Made by a program: the position numbers and the translations under genes
Assembly: GCA_021442155.1 (NCBI GenBank)
Contig: CM038232.1
Location: forward strand, 65,515,555-65,579,554
Direction: 5' to 3'
Length of the DNA stretch: 64,000 bases
Source of the DNA: Cymbidium sinense
Lineage: Eukaryota > Streptophyta > Magnoliopsida > Asparagales > Orchidaceae
Shown: piece after piece, positions 47,901 to 60,844 of the stretch
Position numbering within the stretch: the stretch's first letter is position 1
How the letters are laid out: the number at the start of each line of letters is the position of its first letter
The notes under the pieces: generated by a model
Told to the model about the DNA's origin: nothing
Seen by the model: only the letters and a program-made list of their open reading frames with translations
Databases searched by the model: none

Positions 47901-50900
47901 AGGATATGGAATTAGGTGAGTGTTAGGTTCTTTTCAAATGAACCATACACCTTATCACCTTTTCAAAATACCAACATAAGAAAGAAAGAAAACCTATGCT
48001 AAGCATACCTTTATATTCTTTCACATGCAAGCTTATAACTAAAGTATAAGTAGCACACTTTCAAAATTGATATTTGGTTCATTATTTTGAAAATAATTTG
48101 GATTTAGTAAGGATAATATCCATTCATATTTCTACTTTAGCCAACGCATGAAAACTTGACATAAAGTAAACAATTTCATTTTTAAATTGGAATTTAAAAA
48201 ATATGGATGCATGAAATCACATGACATACAACTTAACATGTTGGGGAAAGATTCAAAGCAATGAAAGCATGTGAACAAATTCACTTCACTTAAATCCTAA
48301 AGACATTCTTATGGAATAAGAAAGTTTAAAATAAATCAAAGTGAATTCAAAGTGATTTTTGTTTAGTTTGAAGTTTGATTTAATTTAGAAAAGGGTAAGA
48401 TGAGTTTGCTATTCCTAACCCATTCCCACATATGTTTGATATTTTTGTTTAATTTTTAGATGATTAGATCCATTTTTATGCATTAATTAGGTTAAAGTAT
48501 GAATTAAGTAACTTAATTAACCCTTACCTACACCACCTTAGAAGAATTAACTAAATAATTATGAGCCAATGAGATAAAATAAAACCCACAAGGAATTTAA
48601 ATTTGTAATGCACCTAACAAGAATAAGGCCTAAAACAATTTGGCTCATAATTAAATGTTAATTAAGTTGAGAGGTTTAACTTAAGTAATTTCAAAACAAC
48701 CTTTCATACTTATGAATTGGGTTTTGATTTTCTTAGTTGAACTTAGGCTATTAAAAACCTAAGCATCTACCTAATGTAGATTAATTAAGTTCTGGAACTT
48801 TTTAGAATTTTTAGAAATTAATTAAGTGGATAATTAATGAATTAACTCTTAATTAAGAGGAGATTAAGGAGAGAAAAGGGGGGTTTAGGGAATTGCTTAG
48901 GGGAAATACCCCAAAAATATTCCATAAACCTCCTACTTATTGGATTTGACCTTAATCAATCGTAATCATGAATTAAAATCACTAATTACACCTTGATTAT
49001 TCTTAATTACATAAGGAGGATAATTAGAAAATTCATATGCAATTCTTCTAATTGGGCCTTCAATAAATCCCACAAAAATTAGGAGAGACAGAAGTCATCC
49101 CCTAAAATATACCTAAGAAATTTGAGATTAATCAAAGGTCTAATTAAAAATTAATTAGCAAAATAAACTTTCTAATAAAACCCAAATTCAGAGAAAAATA
49201 TAATTTAAAACCCATTGAAATTAATTGTAAAATATTCTAGGTTAAATTATCTTTCGATAAGATTTTATTTCATAACTTTTTGAATTTACTAGAAGGAGTT
49301 ATGAATTTTAGAATATGCTTAAGTGAATTAGAAATTAATTAAGGCATTTAACTAATCCACTGGCTCACGCTTGGCAGTGGCGGACGCTTTACACGTCGCG
49401 CATGAGGGGATACTTCGTCAAATCATGGCGGTGGTGACGCTTTGATCTCTACCGTCCAATCAAAGATCTCCCTGCAATTTTAAAATGGGTAAAGGATATA
49501 TAAACATGGGGAATTATCTCAGCCGTCCATCTAAAATGCATGGATGGATGGCTGAGATCTCATAATTTCTTCCCCTTGATTAATAGAGACCATTCATGAT
49601 CAAGGGGAAGATCCAAGCTCTATCTAGCATGGATTCAAATCAAACACAACCCACACCATCTAAAGCTAAAGAGCGGCAAATCCAATGGTCAAAAATCCAT
49701 GGGGTGAAAATTTCTTACACAAAGCTCCACATCATATTGAGTTAATGGTCGAAAAATCCCATACCTCATCGGAGGTGATCACCGAAGCTCGATTCCCTTG
49801 GAGAAGCTTTGTTTGGTTGAGACGAAGCCTTGCTGAAGTTTTGAGCACTTGAGGTTGAGTGGATCTTCCTATGGACCACCTCCTTAGCTTGAGCTCGACT
49901 TTGATCCAATTCAATCCTTCCTTGCTATGGGAACTCCAAAGGAAGCTTGGGTGCACTCGACTTAGCTCCTTGATGAAGTATGCAAGAGCAATTAGATGAA
50001 GATTGAGTGATGAGGAAGTTGGAGAATGAATTAAGCTCCCCTATTTTCACTATTCAAAAACTGAGAAAATGGGGAAATGACAAGGGCTCTAGAAGGCTTG
50101 CTATCACTCTCTGATGGCTCCTAAGTCTCACTAGCACATAATCAAATTGGGGAATGATCAATTTGAGTTTATTTAGGGGGAGTATATCTCCCCCTTGATG
50201 GATCGGACGACAGGCAATGCACTTGCCATTTTGATCCAATTGATCATAGGCTGTCGGTTGTTTGATTAGTTAGGAGTGAGTGCATGGTCGATTTGAGCCA
50301 AATAGTGGATTTCCAACCTCCCATGTGGTTGAATTTGAGTTTAAGAGGGAGTTTGAATTTTTCATTTTGACCCATAGGGTTGGGTTTTGTCTAGGGACCA
50401 ATTGGGCTGACCCAAACCCATTAGGTTGGGTGCACCGCTCTCCCCTAGGTCTCCTTGAGCTTTTAGGAAAGCCTCAAGTGAATGCGAAGAGGGTATGACC
50501 ATATTACCCATGGATTAAGCCAAAACTATGGCCTAGGGGTAGAATAATCATTTTGTTATTTTTCCACTTTGGATATGTTGGGTATGTGGAGAAACTAGGT
50601 TTGTCCAAGTTTCATGAGGTTTGGAATTCATTTGATAGGGTTTGGCTCATGTTGACCCATTTAGGTCAAAATGGGTCAACTTGGGTCAATTTGACCAATT
50701 GGTCAATTGGGTAAAACCAAGGGTTAGGTCAAGTTCATATGACCATTTGAAATATTTTGGTGGCGTTGGTTTGGTTCAATTTGGTATGGTTTTGATTTTG
50801 GCTTATACGACTTCATTTAGGTCAAATGGGTCAAGTTGACCTATTTTACCCATTTGACCTATTTGAGTTAGGTCAAGGGTAGGTTTAGGTTAGGTTAGTC

Positions 50901-51345
50901 ATATGGAGTGGATTGGTATCTTTGTTTCCAATCAATTTTGGTTATGTTCAAATTTGGCTCAACATGACCCCTTTAGGTCATGTTGGGTTTAAGGTCAATT
51001 GGGCTAGGTTAGGTCTAGTTGGCCAATTCAGGCTTTGCTCAAGTTCCATAGGTGATTTGGAATGGATTTGACCCATTGGTTTCAATCAATTTGGCTTAGA
51101 TCAAGTTTTGACATATTTTGACTTTTTAGGTCAAAATGGGTCAACTTGGGTCAAGTGGCCAATTGGATTAGGTTAGGCTCAAATGTTGGCTTGGTCAAGT
51201 TCAAACATAAGTCATGAGTGAACTTAGATCAATGGTTTCAATCAATTTGGCCTATGGTAGAATTTGACTATGCGTGTCATTTTGGGATAAGTGTTGACTT
51301 GGCCAACCCTTAGGTTTGACTTGGTTTGACCCAATGTTGAAGAAG
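44918..51345 (-). mobile_element. Minus-strand long LTR inside the Tat-type element, truncated at its start
   Basis: It matches the minus-strand LTR at 19080-25852 in the same direction: 45021-45300 against about 19200-19500, 46380-46480 against about 20540-20630, then the TTGACC array (50560-51345). It matches in reverse the plus-strand LTRs. The first several hundred bases of the LTR, including TGTTGACCTCAC, are missing at the right edge, where the text passes straight into pol-derived sequence near 51345. Thus it is either a truncated nested insertion or a rearrangement that removed gag and protease of the surrounding element. Confidence 0.75.
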
Positions 51346-54300
51346 ATCCACATCCGACATACATCAGTTCCTTATTGAATGAAACTAAAACTAATAACTT
51401 AGTTAGGCTACTTATTGAGTTTAAGGACTGCTTTACATGGAGTTATGAAGAGATGCCCGAATTGGCTCCTGACTTAGTGGTCCATAAATTAGTAAGACAA
51501 CCTAAGGCTAACCCTATCAAGCAAGCTCCTAGATGCATGGAATTAGACATTGAACAATATGTCATTTCTGAAGTTAAGATATTGATCAATATTGATTTCA
51601 TCTAGGAAGAAAAATATCTCACTTGGCTGGCCAGTGTCATCCTCGTTAAGATGAAGAATGGCCAAATTCACATATGAGTTGATTTTAGGGATCTAAATAA
51701 GGCTTGTCCAAAAGATGAATTTCCACTACCAATACTAGAATTGATGGTGGACATTGCCTCATCTCATGTAGTCTTCTCTTTCATGGATGATTCATCTGGA
51801 TATAACCAAATAAGGATGGACCTTGAAGATGAAAGGAATGCTGCTGTTAGAATCTCGTTCAAAATCTATTATTACAAGGTCATACATTTCGGCCTTGACG
51901 GTGCCACATACCAGGGATCCATGACTTAAATCTTTGATAAACCCATTCATCATCAATTTGAATGCTACGTCGATGATCTCGTGGTCAAGAGCAAAGAAAA
52001 GAAAGACCATCTCTTTGACTTAAGAGTAATTTTTGAACGATTAAGATAATTTATCCTCAAAATGAACCCCTTGAGGTGTGCATTCAGAGTAGCCTTAGGG
52101 AAATTCCTTGGGTTTCTTGTCTGACATCGTGGTTCGAAATCGATTTGGAGAAGATAAGAGAGATATTAGAAATGCCACTCCCTAACAATTTAACTCAACT
52201 CAGATCATTCCAAGGGCAGTTGGCATATTTAAGATGCTTTATATCCAACCTATCAAGAAGATGCCAGCCATTCTCAACACTTATCAAAAAGGATGCCAAG
52301 TCCAAGTGGGATGACAAGTGTCAACGTGCCTTTGAAGATGTCAAGCAGTACTTGATGATGCTACTAGTTCTACCAGCCCTTATCCTGGGAAAGCATTTGA
52401 TACTCTACACTGCTACATTAAATGACTCTTTTAGAGGTTTATTAGCCCAAGACAACGACAAAGGGAAGGAGAATGCACTCTACTACCTCAGTCATCGTCT
52501 AATCCCTATTGAAGCAAACTATCCATATATTGAGAAGCATTACCTAGCTTTAATCATTGCATCCCAAAATCTATGACATTATATGCTTTCTCATAAAGTG
52601 AACTTAATTATTTGAATTAATCAACTATAATATCTCATGACACAGCCGACACTTTTTGGACGGTTGGAATGTTGGTCCATGATTCTTTCTCAGCTTGACA
52701 TCACTTTCGTACCCATCCGTGAAGTGAAAGGACATGCACTCGTAGATTTCTTAGCAGCACACGCACTTCCCACTGATTCTTCGCTTAGTGATAACCTCCC
52801 TGATGAACATGTCATGAACTTTGGGGATATCAGTAATCACCACTGGGAGATATATTTTGATGGTGCGCCTTCCTCTCAAAAAAGAGAAGAATCACAATCT
52901 ACTCTTCTAGGAATGGCAGGGATTGGAATAATTCTCTTCACTCTGGACTGTGATATAATGAGATTCTCATATCATCTATCTGATCCTTGCACCAATAATA
53001 AACTCGAATATAAGGCTTTGATTATCGGACTGGAGAACCATCTCACTAAGCATCCAGAACATCAATATCTTTGGGGCTTCCTAATTACTGGTCAACCAAA
53101 TTGTTGGGTCTTATAAGGTTCTAAAGCCTAGGCTCCATCACTACCATAAGTTTATAATGGAGTTGTTGGCCCAAATTCCAAAAGTGACCATCTATAAGAT
53201 CCCTCGAGGAGAAAACACCATAGTAGATGCTTTAGCCAAGCTTGCCAAGGAGTTTGCATGTCCGAAAGATGAGTCCATATCAATAGAGGTTCAAAATAGG
53301 CAAGTCCTGCCTCTCATTGATATTGAACTCATAGAAAAAAATACTCTCTTGAAGGGGAGGTTGTCATTGCCATAAAGAATGAGGAGCTGGATTGGAGGCA
53401 ACCATTCATAGATTACCTTAAAAATGACAAACTACCTCAAGAGAAGTCATAAGCACATCAGATGAAACAAAGGGCAAACATATGCCCTCGTGGATAGTGT
53501 ATTATACTGATGGTCCTTCAATCATATGTGGTTACATTGTTTAGACATGAACGAAGCCCGTATGATCGTGAATGAGGTACACTCAATATTATGCGGAGCT
53601 CACCAATTCAGTCCCAAGATTAAAACCAAAATCAAGAGGCTCGGGTACTGTTAGACATCTATGATCATAGATTGCATGGACATAGCAAGGTGATGCTATC
53701 AATGTCAAGTACATGGAGTGGGCCTACACCAACCATCAAACATTCTACATCCAACATTAGCCTCGTGTCCATTCGAATGTTGGGGTACTGAGATAGTAGG
53801 TCCAATCGATCCTCTTTCTTCCAAGGGTTAACATTCTGTTGTACTTCGTTCAGTTACGTATTATTGCTGGTGGAGGCAATTCCACTCAAAGAGGTCACAG
53901 CTTAGCATATGCTCCCATTTTTTAGAAACCTTATCATATATAGATTCAGGGTGCCCCATCAAATTATATCTGACAAAGGTACTGCATTCAAGAGCACCAA
54001 AATCAATAGTTTTTCCTACAGAATCATCATAGATTGGAGATACTCTACCATCCATTATCCAAGAGCAAATGGCTTAGCAGAAACTTTAAAAAAACCCTCA
54101 TCCAAATATTCAAGAAGACACTCGATGACAACAAACGACAGTGACATGAGCAGTTAGTTGGAGCTTGGTGGCCTATTGCATCACCTACAAAACTCCAACT
54201 CGGTCTACCCCTTTCTCCTTAGTGTATTGGTCCAAAGACGTTCTATCATTAGAAGTCCAACTCCCATCACTAAGGATAGCTGTAGGTAGCAAGATCACAA

Positions 54301-54638
54301 TAGAGCAGAACACCAAGTTGTGGTTAGAAGAGCTCAAAGATTTAGAAGAGAAATTCCTACGGGCATGCCAAAACCTTGAGTTCTACAAAACCAAGATGAT
54401 TCATGCTAACAACAAGTTGGTCCACCCTAGAGCTTTTCAAGTAAGAGAACTTGTTTTAGTTCTAAGGAGACCAATTGTTGCTCGTCGCAAGATGAGAGGC
54501 AAGTTTGAACCCACTTGGGAAGTCCCATTTATCATAAAAAAAGCTTATCAAGGAGGATCATATCAACTTATCAACCATAAAGGAGAGCGTCTGATGCTTC
54601 CAATAAATAGGCTCTACCTAAAGAAATGTTATCGTTAA
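51345..54638 (+). pseudogene. Ty3/gypsy (Tat-type) pol relic: RT, RNase H, second RNase H, integrase
   Basis: Order along the strand: reverse transcriptase N-part with FTWSYEEMP and VDFRDLNKACPKDEFPLP (51420-51730), stops at 51603 and 51678; FMDDSSGYNQIRM (51780-51818); the catalytic YVDD (51966-51977); a frame change near 52080-52120; connection with LRSFQGQLAYLRCFISNLS; RNase H with LILYTATL and a YYLSHRL block (to 52576); a second RNase H with WEIYFDGAP, TNNKLEYKALIIGLE (52843-53035), then a frame change and a stop where the family has GDS; DALAKLAKEF (about 53229-53258). The integrase zinc region follows with GAHQFSPK near 53600 and CYQCQ at about 53695. The core has WGTEIVGPI where the first catalytic Asp is Glu, ISDKGTAF with the second Asp (about 53968), and NGLAET with the Glu (about 54069). 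The C-terminal part runs to 54638. The paired RNase H domains mark the Tat lineage. Gag and protease are absent. Confidence 0.9.
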
Positions 54639-57118
54639 AATTATGTTTGAAAGAAATTATCATCAATGAAAATTCTATTTCAAATTCAATATCTTCAAAT
54701 TAAAAATATTTTGTTTTATGAATCCGCCACGATGTGTTTAAAGTAGATGTAAGAGAACCCAAGCAACATCATATCCTTCATCAACACAACACAAATACAA
54801 AATTACACACAAAACATAAAACAAACACATATCCTTTGTCTCAGGCTACTTCAGGCTGAGATAATGCCCCCAGCGGTCCTCACTCAGTAGCTGCTCTAGG
54901 TCAGGTTGATCCACTACTTAGCTAGTGTGTCACCCCAATGGTCATTATGCTTAGGATGATGTAAGTCTCCCACACGTTCTTCCTTTCTTAACCAATGTGC
55001 ACTGATGAGCACCTTGTTAGTATGGTAGGCCTTACTGCGCGACCGATAAGCTACTGTCATGTTGGATCTGTTTAAGAAGATGTAAGTCTCCTTGCTTTCT
55101 TCTTGGTTGACCTTCGTGCACTGATTGGGTCAGATATGTTTGAGGTTTAGGGCAAGTCCCCCAGTGGCTCCTTTCCTCTTAATTACTTCAAGTCTAGGTC
55201 TGGTCCTTCCTTGGGACTCCCGGCTTAGTAGTCATCCTAGGTCAAATAACAATTGTCCCGCTGATGATAGACTATCTCGATGACCATTTTCATGTATGAA
55301 GATGTAAGTCTCCTATGCTTTCTTCTCAGATTAATCGTCGTACATCAACGGGAACTTTAGGTTAGTTGATGTTCGCTATGCTGACAGTGACCCACCTAGT
55401 GGATACACCACTTATGGTAGATGTAAGTCCCTGCGTATTCTCCTTGAGTTGACAATCGTACACTTATAGGCTTCATTTTTAGGGACTAGGATAATGCTCC
55501 TAGCAGCACCTCCCATGTGGGCACTCTATTCGAATCATGTCCTTATGACCCCATCTAGTCACTACCCGGGTTACTACTAGATTGGACAGTCCCCCTTTCT
55601 TACTATCCATCCCTGTGATTGGAAGGTTTGTACTGCAGATGTGCATACTCTTCCTTTGGATTGATAAATCTGAGATAAGCTAATGCTGACATAGCCCCTT
55701 CAAGGACACCCCCAGCGGTACCTTTTCCCAAGCAGGCATCCTATCTTTAGGGCCATGTCAGAAAAACTCCCTTTAAGAATTGCTTGACTGCTCTTGAGTT
55801 GACATAAGTCCCCAGTGGCACTCACTCAGTAGTCACCCAAGGTCGAGTCTAATTTGTTGCGCATCCAACAGGTCACCCCAACGGTTGTTGTGGATTTGGA
55901 AGATGTAAGTCTCCTACAGTTTCTTCTTAGCACAGTCGTTGCACACTGAAAGGTAACCTTTAGGTTGGTTAGTCTCACCCTTCGGCCAGTAGACTACCCC
56001 TTTGGATCGATAAATCTGCGACAGGTCCAGGCAGACATAGCCCCTTCTCAGTGAGTTCATCGCATACCAATAGGGTCCATAAATTAAATCAAACAAGTCA
56101 AATTCAATTAACCAAATCAAATTAAATGAAATCAATTGAAATTAATCTTGACTACTTTGAGTTGAGGTAAGATCCCCAGTGGCACTCACTCAGTAGTCTC
56201 CCTAGGTTGGGTTCGATTTGTTGTGCTACCAATAAGTCACCTCGGCGACTGTCTCGCTTGGGAAGATGTAAGTCTCCTATGTTTTCTTCTTAGCATAGTC
56301 ATTGCACACTAAAAGGCAACTCTTAGGTTGGATAGTCTTACCCTGCAATCGGTAGACTACCCTTTTGAATTTGTAAATCTAAGATAGGCCAAGGCCATTG
56401 TGGCTCCTTCTTAGTGGGTTCCTCACACAATGACATGGTCCATAAATCAAATCCAAATTAAATCAATAAAATTTAACCATGCTCATATCCCTAGCAGATA
56501 TGCCCCCGAATCAAATGAAATCAAATTAAATTCAACTTAATTCTCCCTGGTGGATCCCAAATCATATACATAAATCAAACAAATAAATCAAATTCAAAAC
56601 CAACCTCCCTAGTGGATCCATAACAAATTAAAATAAATTAAACTAGGTCTTGATCCCAATTGGATTTAAGCCCATATCCCCAGCAAATATTCCCCCAAAC
56701 CAAATCAAAATAAATCCAATCTTGATCCCAATTGGATTTAAGCAGGCATCCCCAATGAACCTTCCATCCATAAATCAAATCAAATGAATTAGAACTAATC
56801 CAATCAAATATCAATCCCTAAGGGATTCCTTTCTTATGCACTGACATAAGCTTATCTCATATCCAATTCATGTGTGATCCCCAACGAATCCCATTTCATG
56901 TCCTTGACATGAAACGCTCATCAAATCCTCTTAACTCTCTTATGCCCTTGGCATGAGGCGAGTTGCATTTCACTAAGATCACAATTCTATCTACCCCTCA
57001 GGTTTAGGTATAGATTGTTTTCGTTAGCGCTTGCAATCTTTTGGACATTGTTAATCACCTCGATCAATGCTAATACGTGTGGTGTGCCATTCAATTACAC
57101 CACACCTATTGGGCCTTT
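54639..57118 (+). repeat. Repeat-rich 3' untranslated region of the Tat-type element
   Basis: No gene. GATGTAAGTCTCC-type blocks recur at about 54957, 55078, 55301, 55420, 55902 and 56264, each followed by a CTTCTT stretch and GTGCACTGA- or GCACACT-like text. A second block, CCCCAGTGGCACTCACTCAG, recurs at about 55808 and 56173, with a relative at about 54868. The last part forms two copies of a unit of about 363 bases (about 55790-56150 and 56156-56515). Short tandem arrays between pol and the 3' LTR are a known trait of Tat/Ogre elements. 56450-57118 is A-rich and holds degenerate CCCCAG..GGAT words. No polypurine tract is evident before 57119. Confidence 0.75.
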
Positions 57119-59305
57119 TATTGACCTCACTTTTAGAGTAAGGACTCAATCTTCCCATCTTCAATTTAGGAGTTTTTTAGACACTAGATTCTACTCAGTC
57201 ATAAGATACTTCTAGCGATTAGGTGAATACTTAACCTAAGCCTAGAGACTTAGAAGGGTTAATCATAAGATTAGGGTATGTCTTAGAATTAAGAAAACTT
57301 ACCTTGCCTATAGCCTAACCAAATTCATACTTGCCTTCTTAAGCTAAACTAGAAACTAAACTCAATTCATCCCAAATCCAAATTGAATTCACAATCAAAT
57401 TCAAATCAACCAAACCAAATCAAATCAAATTAACCCAAAATCTAAGCCACCTAATTTAATTCTACAGACTTAGCCAATATTTTCTTCAATCAAAATCAAA
57501 CTCAATTGATTTTCTCATGAGTCAATTATTTCCCCAATCATCATCTCCAATATAAAGGAAATCTACAATCAAATCAGCTAAGAAAAAATAAATTTAATCA
57601 AACCTAACCTAACCCATCTTACCCAAAATACCCAAATGTGCCAAAACACATTTGAACCTAAATCAATTCAAAGCTACAAATTAATCATAAATCTATATAT
57701 AAACTCAACTAAATTCAATTCAACCCAAAATTGATTCAACTAGCCCAATTGGTCCCCTTGACCCAAAGTGACCAATTTTACCTATTTGAACCAAATTCCA
57801 ATCCTACCCAAATTAGATTGAGCCAAACCTACCAAAATCCCTTATGATGATTATCAATCATCCCTGATTGATCAATTGCCATCAATTGGATCAAATCATG
57901 TCAACTCAATCATTTGACCAAGTCAATCCACTTAACCTACATAAATCGAACTAGCCAAATCCCAACCCAAGCCAAAATAGTTGAAACATATGATTCACAT
58001 TAACCTAAAATCAATCCTTGAATATGACTTGACAACTAATTGAGCGAAACCTATCCCAATTGGTCCTTTGACCCAAATTGACCCAATTTGATCTAAAAAA
58101 CTAAATTAGGTCAAATCAAGATCTAACCTAAATTGATTGCAACAAATGGCCCAAGTTCATTCCAAATTGATCATTGAACATGATTGAAGTCATAAATGAA
58201 CCCAATTTGACCAATTGAATCCAATGGACTCATTTAGCCTAATTTAAACCTAATCCAACTCATTATCCAATGGGTAAAGCTCCTCACATGGAATCAAACC
58301 CACTTTTGGGTAGTCAACTCTCTTTTCCAATACCCAAAATGGAACCATACCTACATGGCTAACCCAACCCACATGGGCTAGGTTGGCCATGGACACAGGG
58401 GAGGTGAGTTCCTCATTGACTAGTCCCAAGGATGAAAGACACTGCTTTGAGCTACCAACCATACCCCTTGGCCAACCAAACCAAGCCACATTAGCTTAGT
58501 CTTATCCCTTCCGGCCACCTATGATAGCCAAGTGGATGAAAATGGGGATTGAATCCAAGCCTTCTGATCCAAGGTATGAGGGGTATACCCCCCCTTCCAT
58601 TCAGCTCAATTCTCTCACACTCACCCTCGGAGAGCTTCTAATGTTAGTTTCAAAAATCCCCAGAGAGATTTACGAGCTCCCTAAGCCTTGCCGTCACCAG
58701 AATCTATCAACCCAAAACAGAGCAAGGAACCCCTTCGTCCAACTCCACCAATACTCAACCCCTTTCAAATTAACTTCACTCACATGCTCACCAAGCTCTA
58801 ACAAGGTGAAATGAATCTTCTCCCGAGCCCTCAGACCGTCAGAAGTACCTCTTTGATCAACGTTGGCTTACAAAGTGACGGTGCTTGGTCCACAGAGCAA
58901 ATAATGATGAATCACCACATGAGCTTCTCAACAGGCCTTCGCCTCATCCAGGCAAAGCTACCTCAAGAGTTGTGCCGCCAATCTTGAGCTCTATCAAGGT
59001 ACATTCCTTCAAACTAAGCATTTGGCAAATTTTTCTACGCCTTTTTGAAGAGAACGTGAACAACATGCAACTCTGACCGATAGATCCCTTCAGATCCTTC
59101 TTGTGAAGGTGTGGGATCAATCCTAAGCCAATCTGAGCTCCAGAGAGCTCGAAATGGGTGGGGGAAGGCGGACGGTGTCCGTCTCCTATTACTCAGGGGA
59201 TAATAGATCACCCTCCGTCCGTTCCACATGATTAGAATGGAAGACTGTGATAAATTAGCTAGATTTGACCTGATTTAATCCTTAAGAACCGTGGGTTTAT
59301 TCTCC

Positions 59306-59331
59306 ACCGTCCGACCTTAGATCGGACAGCG
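59306..59331. promoter_or_regulatory. LTR stem-loop, copy 4
   Basis: GTCCGA and TCGGAC face each other around CCTTAGA. It is the same site as in the 5' LTR, where the arms read GTCTGA/TCAGAC. Confidence 0.6.
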
Positions 59332-60844
59332 AGGATGAAACCGCATCCATCGCCAGCATCGTCAGTGTTGACTTAGATGTATTTAAATAACCAATCCTGT
59401 GGTGCCATGTGGAAACCACACTACATCAGTGCTCCACATGATGCCAATGGGTTTAGGCTTAATTAAGACTTAATTAATTATTTTAATGGCTAAAAATTTG
59501 AAAAATCATTACTAATTATAAAAAAATCCAAAAAATACAAATAAATACTTATTTTAAAAGTAATTTAAAGGAGAATTAATTAAAAAAAATTTATTTAATT
59601 TTTTACAATAATTAATGCTTAATTTAAATTTAAGTGTAAACTTAATTAGCTTAATTAAGCCCTAATTACTTAGGCAATTAATTCCAAACTTTTCCTGTTG
59701 ATTTAATAAGATGATCTCTGCCTCCCATAATTTTCTTGGAATTAATTGCTTGATTAATTAGAAAAATTGATCATTTTAACCCTAATTATCCCTTAATCAA
59801 TTTAATAATTAATGAGCACCCTAAACAACAACAATTAATTAATTAAACTTATTAATCATTGTTCAAGAGTGAATGGATAAGGGAGTGGGATTAGGACCTA
59901 TTTCCTAACCTCTTTTCCCAAGTCCATTCCATGTTAAAGAGGATTAATTAATATGGAAGTTAATTAAGGGTTTAATTAGTTGATTAAGTGGCTTAATTAA
60001 TCAAATTAAAATCCTTATCACATCAGATAATTGACAATGAAATTAAGGGTTCCTCTTTATGTGTTTAATGACATAAAGACACTTAAGAAAATTATGATTA
60101 ACCTATAAGTGTGGGAAAATCATAAAAGTACTTAATTAGGTTCTTTAACTTAATTAAAATCTAATCATGAGCCATTTGCATTAGGCCTTTTAGGAGCATT
60201 GCAATTTTATTTTCTCACATTTTCATGTCATTTGTGGCTCATAACTAACTGGTTAATCAAATTAATGAAGCATAGGTAAGGGTAATTAATTGATTTAATT
60301 AGTGATCCAACTTAATTAATTCATAAAATCCACTTAATTACCTTTCCTTAAACTAAAGAAAATCACCAACATGGGAATGGGATTAAAACAACAAATGATA
60401 AGTGCTCATCCTTAAATCAACTCAAATCCAAAAATCAAATTTATAATAAGCTTTGGTTGTCTTTAAACACTTTCATTTGATGTGATTGTCCTTAGGAACT
60501 AATTTAGTTGAATAAACCATGTGTTTATATTTAGTTATTTCTTTCCAATCACTTATAAATTTTCAATGTCATATGAATTCATGCATTCATTCTTTCAAAT
60601 TCAAATGAATCAAATGGAAGTTATTAATGTAAGCTTGCATGTTTTGACTTAATATAATTATATGTGTGGTTATTATCACTATTACATAAAAAAATATTTT
60701 TCAAACTTTATAATTTGTTGATAATATATGGAGTGATAGTTATGAGTACATATAGGATTTGCATGTTCTTATAGCTTAAATATGTGAAATGAAGTCTCTT
60801 TCCTATGTTTTCATATGGATTCATATATAATGTTAATGCGTATA

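Noticed and set aside
37523..59076. Similar short frames starting MVHRAN in both LTRs (37523 and 58885)
   Set aside because: The similarity follows from the two LTRs being copies of each other; the frame is not open at the same place in the LTR at 30721.
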